DNA of 64,000 nt, taken from Allobosea lathyri (lineage in GTDB: Bacteria > Pseudomonadota > Alphaproteobacteria > Rhizobiales > Beijerinckiaceae). The stretch lies in contig NZ_FNUY01000018.1 of the NCBI RefSeq assembly GCF_900108245.1, forward strand, positions 21,184 through 85,183, read 5' to 3'. Every line of letters begins with the position of its first letter. Positions within the stretch are counted from its first letter, which is position 1. The notes beneath the pieces were generated by a model. That model was given only the letters and a program-made list of their open reading frames with translations, was not told where the DNA came from and did no database searches. The translations under genes were made by a program, and so were the position numbers. This document shows positions 61,297 through 64,000 of the stretch, one piece after another.

Positions 61297-61641
61297 ATGA
61301 TCGTGCGTCACGAAAATACCGGCCGTCTCAGCAAGGCCCTGGTCGCGAACGGTTTCGTGTTCCTGTCGGGCCTGACCGCCAAGGACCGCAGCGGCGGCGT
61401 CCGCGAGCAGACCGCCGATATCCTCGCGCAGATCGACCACTATCTGGCGCTTGCGGGCACCAACAAGTCGCGTCTGGTGACCGGCAATGTCTGGCTGAAG
61501 GATGTCGGCACGTTCAATGAAATGAACGAGGCCTGGGAGGCCTGGGTCGACAAGGAATGCCCGCCGGCACGCGCCACGGTCGAAGCCCGCCTCGCCCATG
61601 ATTCGATCCTCGTCGAGATCCAGGTTCAGGGCCTCGTCTGA
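61297..61641 (+). CDS. RidA-family protein (enamine/imine deaminase type)
   Basis: A 114-residue YjgF/YER057c/UK114 protein. The conserved arginine is in CPPARATVEARLA (about 88-100), the position used for catalysis in RidA. N-terminal LVANGFVFLSGLTA matches the family. RidA speeds hydrolysis of reactive 2-imino acids made by PLP enzymes or amino-acid oxidases. Its place just before a DAO-type oxidase gene suggests that it clears the imine product of that enzyme. Confidence 0.88.
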   Translation: MIVRHENTGRLSKALVANGFVFLSGLTAKDRSGGVREQTADILAQIDHYLALAGTNKSRLVTGNVWLKDVGTFNEMNEAWEAWVDKECPPARATVEARLAHDSILVEIQVQGLV

Positions 61642-61653
61642 CCCAAAAGTCTC

Positions 61654-61679
61654 GCGCCCGCCGCTTCGGTGGCGGGCGC
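61654..61679 (+). terminator. Hairpin after the RidA-family gene
   Basis: The 9-base arms GCGCCCGCC and GGCGGGCGC enclose an 8-base loop and are followed by TCTCCT. It lacks a full T-run. It lies between the RidA-type and oxidase genes and may reduce expression of the latter. Confidence 0.5.
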
Positions 61680-61740
61680 TCTCCTGCCAGCGAAAACCGT
61701 TTGATCTGCCCAGATCCGCCAAGCGTAGCGAAGGTGTCAC

Positions 61741-63177
61741 ATGTCCTCTGATCATCGCGTTCCCAGCGTCGATCCCGCCGATCCGTCATGGTGGTTCGCG
61801 GATGCCATGAAAGCCGAAGGCGGCGCCCGGCCCTCGCCTGCACTGACCGGCGAGACCATCGTCGACGTCGCGATCGTCGGCGGTGGCTTCACCGGATTGT
61901 GGACCGCACTCGCGCTCAAGGAACGCTCGCCGGCACTGTCGATCGCACTGATCGAGGCTTCGCTATGCGGCTCGGGCGCGAGCGGCAAGAACGGTGGCAA
62001 GGTGCATGGCTACTGGTCGGCGCTGGCCGGCATGGAAGCCAATATCGGCGCCGACGGTGCGCTCGCAGTGGCGCGGGCCGGCACACGGGCGCAGGACGCT
62101 ATCCGCAGCTTCGCGACCGCTCCCGGGCGGGATGTCTGGTGGCGTGAAGCCGGCAATATGCGCGTTTCCGCCTCGGTCGGTCAGGATGCCAAGATTTCAG
62201 GCTATGTCGCGACGGCCAAGCGCCTCGGCGTGCCCGATACAGCGCAGGCGCTGACGCCGACCGAGGTCGCCCAGCGCTGCAAATCACCGGTCTTCCGCGG
62301 CGGCGTCTTCCTTCCCGAAGGCGCGAACGTCCACCCCGCGCGCCTGGCGCGGGCTCTGCGCCAGGCCGCGATCGAGGCTGGCGTCGCGATCTACGAGAAC
62401 ACGCCGATGACCGGCGTCGAACCCGGCTCGCCCAACCGGGTGCTGACGCCCAACGGCCAGATCCAGGCCCGCGAGGTCGTGCTCGCGACCAATATCGAAC
62501 TCGCCCGCCGGCCCGAGATCAAGCCGCACGTCACTGTGTTCTCAAGCTATGCCCTAATGACCGAGCCGGCGCCGGAGAAGCTCGCGGCGGCCGGCTGGGC
62601 GGGCGAAGAAGGCCTCGCCGATCTCAGGATGTTCGTCCATTATTTCCGCAAGACGCCGGATGGGCGTTTGCTCATGGGCTCGGGCTCCGGCCCGATCAGC
62701 TATAACGGCAACACGACGGACCCGCATCTGACGCAGGACCGGCCCTCGGCCGCGCGCGCCGAGAAGGCGTTGCGGCGGTTGCTGCCGACCTTCGCCGACG
62801 TCGCCATCGCCAAGACCTGGGGCGGCGGGATCGATATCTCGTCCGATCGCCTGCCGTTCTTCCGGACCTTGCCGGGCACGCGCATCCACTATGGCTGCGG
62901 CTATTCCGGGCATGGCGTGAACCCGACCTATATGGGCGGCCAGTGCCTGGCCTCGCTCGTGCTGGGGGTCAAGGACGAATGGTCGACGCTGCCGCTCTGC
63001 ACGCGCGAATTGCCGTCCCTACCGCCCGAACCCTTCCGGACAGTCGGTGGCCGGCTGGTGCGCTGGGGCATCATCGGCTGCGAGGAGGCCGATGAGCGCG
63101 GCATGAAAGGCAGCCTGCCCATGCAGGCCGCCGCGGCCATCCCGCGGCTGTTTGGCTTGCGGATCGGCACACGCTAG
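61741..63177 (+). CDS. FAD-dependent amino-acid/amine oxidase (DAO family, PuuB-like)
   Basis: A 478-residue flavoprotein. The dinucleotide-binding motif is VAIVGGGFTGLWTALAL (about 44-60), the loop LCGSGASGKNGGKVHGYW matches gamma-glutamylputrescine oxidase-like proteins, and the C-terminal GCGYSGHGVNPTYMGGQ is typical of the DAO fold. It oxidises an amine or amino acid to an imine with H2O2 formation. The XRE-cupin and RidA neighbours fit putrescine- or amino-acid-type catabolism. Substrate not determined. Confidence 0.87.
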   Translation: MSSDHRVPSVDPADPSWWFADAMKAEGGARPSPALTGETIVDVAIVGGGFTGLWTALALKERSPALSIALIEASLCGSGASGKNGGKVHGYWSALAGMEANIGADGALAVARAGTRAQDAIRSFATAPGRDVWWREAGNMRVSASVGQDAKISGYVATAKRLGVPDTAQALTPTEVAQRCKSPVFRGGVFLPEGANVHPARLARALRQAAIEAGVAIYENTPMTGVEPGSPNRVLTPNGQIQAREVVLATNIELARRPEIKPHVTVFSSYALMTEPAPEKLAAAGWAGEEGLADLRMFVHYFRKTPDGRLLMGSGSGPISYNGNTTDPHLTQDRPSAARAEKALRRLLPTFADVAIAKTWGGGIDISSDRLPFFRTLPGTRIHYGCGYSGHGVNPTYMGGQCLASLVLGVKDEWSTLPLCTRELPSLPPEPFRTVGGRLVRWGIIGCEEADERGMKGSLPMQAAAAIPRLFGLRIGTR

Positions 63178-63192
63178 CCTTCCAGCCGAAAA

Positions 63193-63242
63193 TTAGAGCA
63201 TGATGGCGCCGGAAATTCGCTCGTTCCGGAATCATGCTCTAA
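63193..63242. repeat. Palindromic intergenic repeat, about 50 bp
   Basis: Perfect 12-base outer arms TTAGAGCATGAT and ATCATGCTCTAA enclose inner arms CCGGAA and TTCCGG. I recall AGAGCATGATTCCGGAA-type repeats as widespread between genes in Hyphomicrobiales. It lies just after the oxidase stop and may also act as a terminator. Confidence 0.75.
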
Positions 63243-63304
63243 ATCGGACCTGCTATTGTTCCGTTCGTGTTGCCCGCCCGCCGCCAACCGTCAAAGGCGT
63301 ATTC

Positions 63305-64000
<696 letters not shown>

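Overview
The window is high-GC DNA with tightly packed operons, many 4-base ATGA or GTGA start/stop overlaps, GTG starts, RepB-type ParB proteins and a large number of ABC importers. That style fits an alphaproteobacterium of the Hyphomicrobiales (Rhizobiales), perhaps Bosea- or Bradyrhizobium-like. The genus is a guess from gene style only; there is no rRNA gene or other marker here.

Region 1 (1-10146) looks like the right part of an integrative island in a tRNA-Arg(CCG) gene. Three related sites (A 15-86, B 4205-4277, C 10082-10116) cut it into two segments. Segment A-B carries a small helix-turn-helix protein, a large serine recombinase and two ParB/RepB-like proteins. Segment B-C carries cargo: an oligopeptide-type importer without ATPase, an OccR-like LysR regulator and an ornithine-cyclodeaminase-family enzyme. 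At C the cargo joins the 5' half of tRNA-Arg(CCG), which stops at the anticodon loop. The layout fits tandem accretion of elements at one tRNA site.

Region 2 (10147-23245) holds a branched-chain amino-acid type importer with a LivM-LivG fusion (10533-15605), a small lipoprotein, a spermidine/iron-type importer on the minus strand (16297-20237), transketolase, and a divergent GntR/FadR-type regulator.

Region 3 (23268-36922) is a large catabolic locus. On the minus strand a ROK repressor, NagB-like deaminase, gamma-glutamyltransferase, fused Opp ATPase, Gfo/Idh/MocA oxidoreductase, class V aminotransferase and RsgA follow one another. Divergently on the plus strand lie the matching peptide-type binding protein, two permeases and a proline-racemase-family enzyme. 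Together they suggest uptake and breakdown of an amino-sugar or amino-acid conjugate.

Region 4 (36928-45749) is a complete Kdp potassium system (F, A, B, C, D, E) with a PtsN-like protein at its end and two extra small membrane ORFs. kdpA begins with a triplicated 15-base start repeat.

Region 5 (46216-50249) encodes a 2-keto-4-pentenoate hydratase-like enzyme and a MarR-controlled EmrAB-type efflux pair. Region 6 (50509-56463) is a Ugp-like importer with a GpdQ-like phosphodiesterase and a LacI regulator. Region 7 (56526-64000) holds another peptide-type importer on the minus strand. Facing it are a cupin-XRE regulator, a RidA-family protein, a DAO-type FAD oxidase and an ATPase cut by the window end. 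No CRISPR array, rRNA gene, intact tRNA or insertion sequence was seen.
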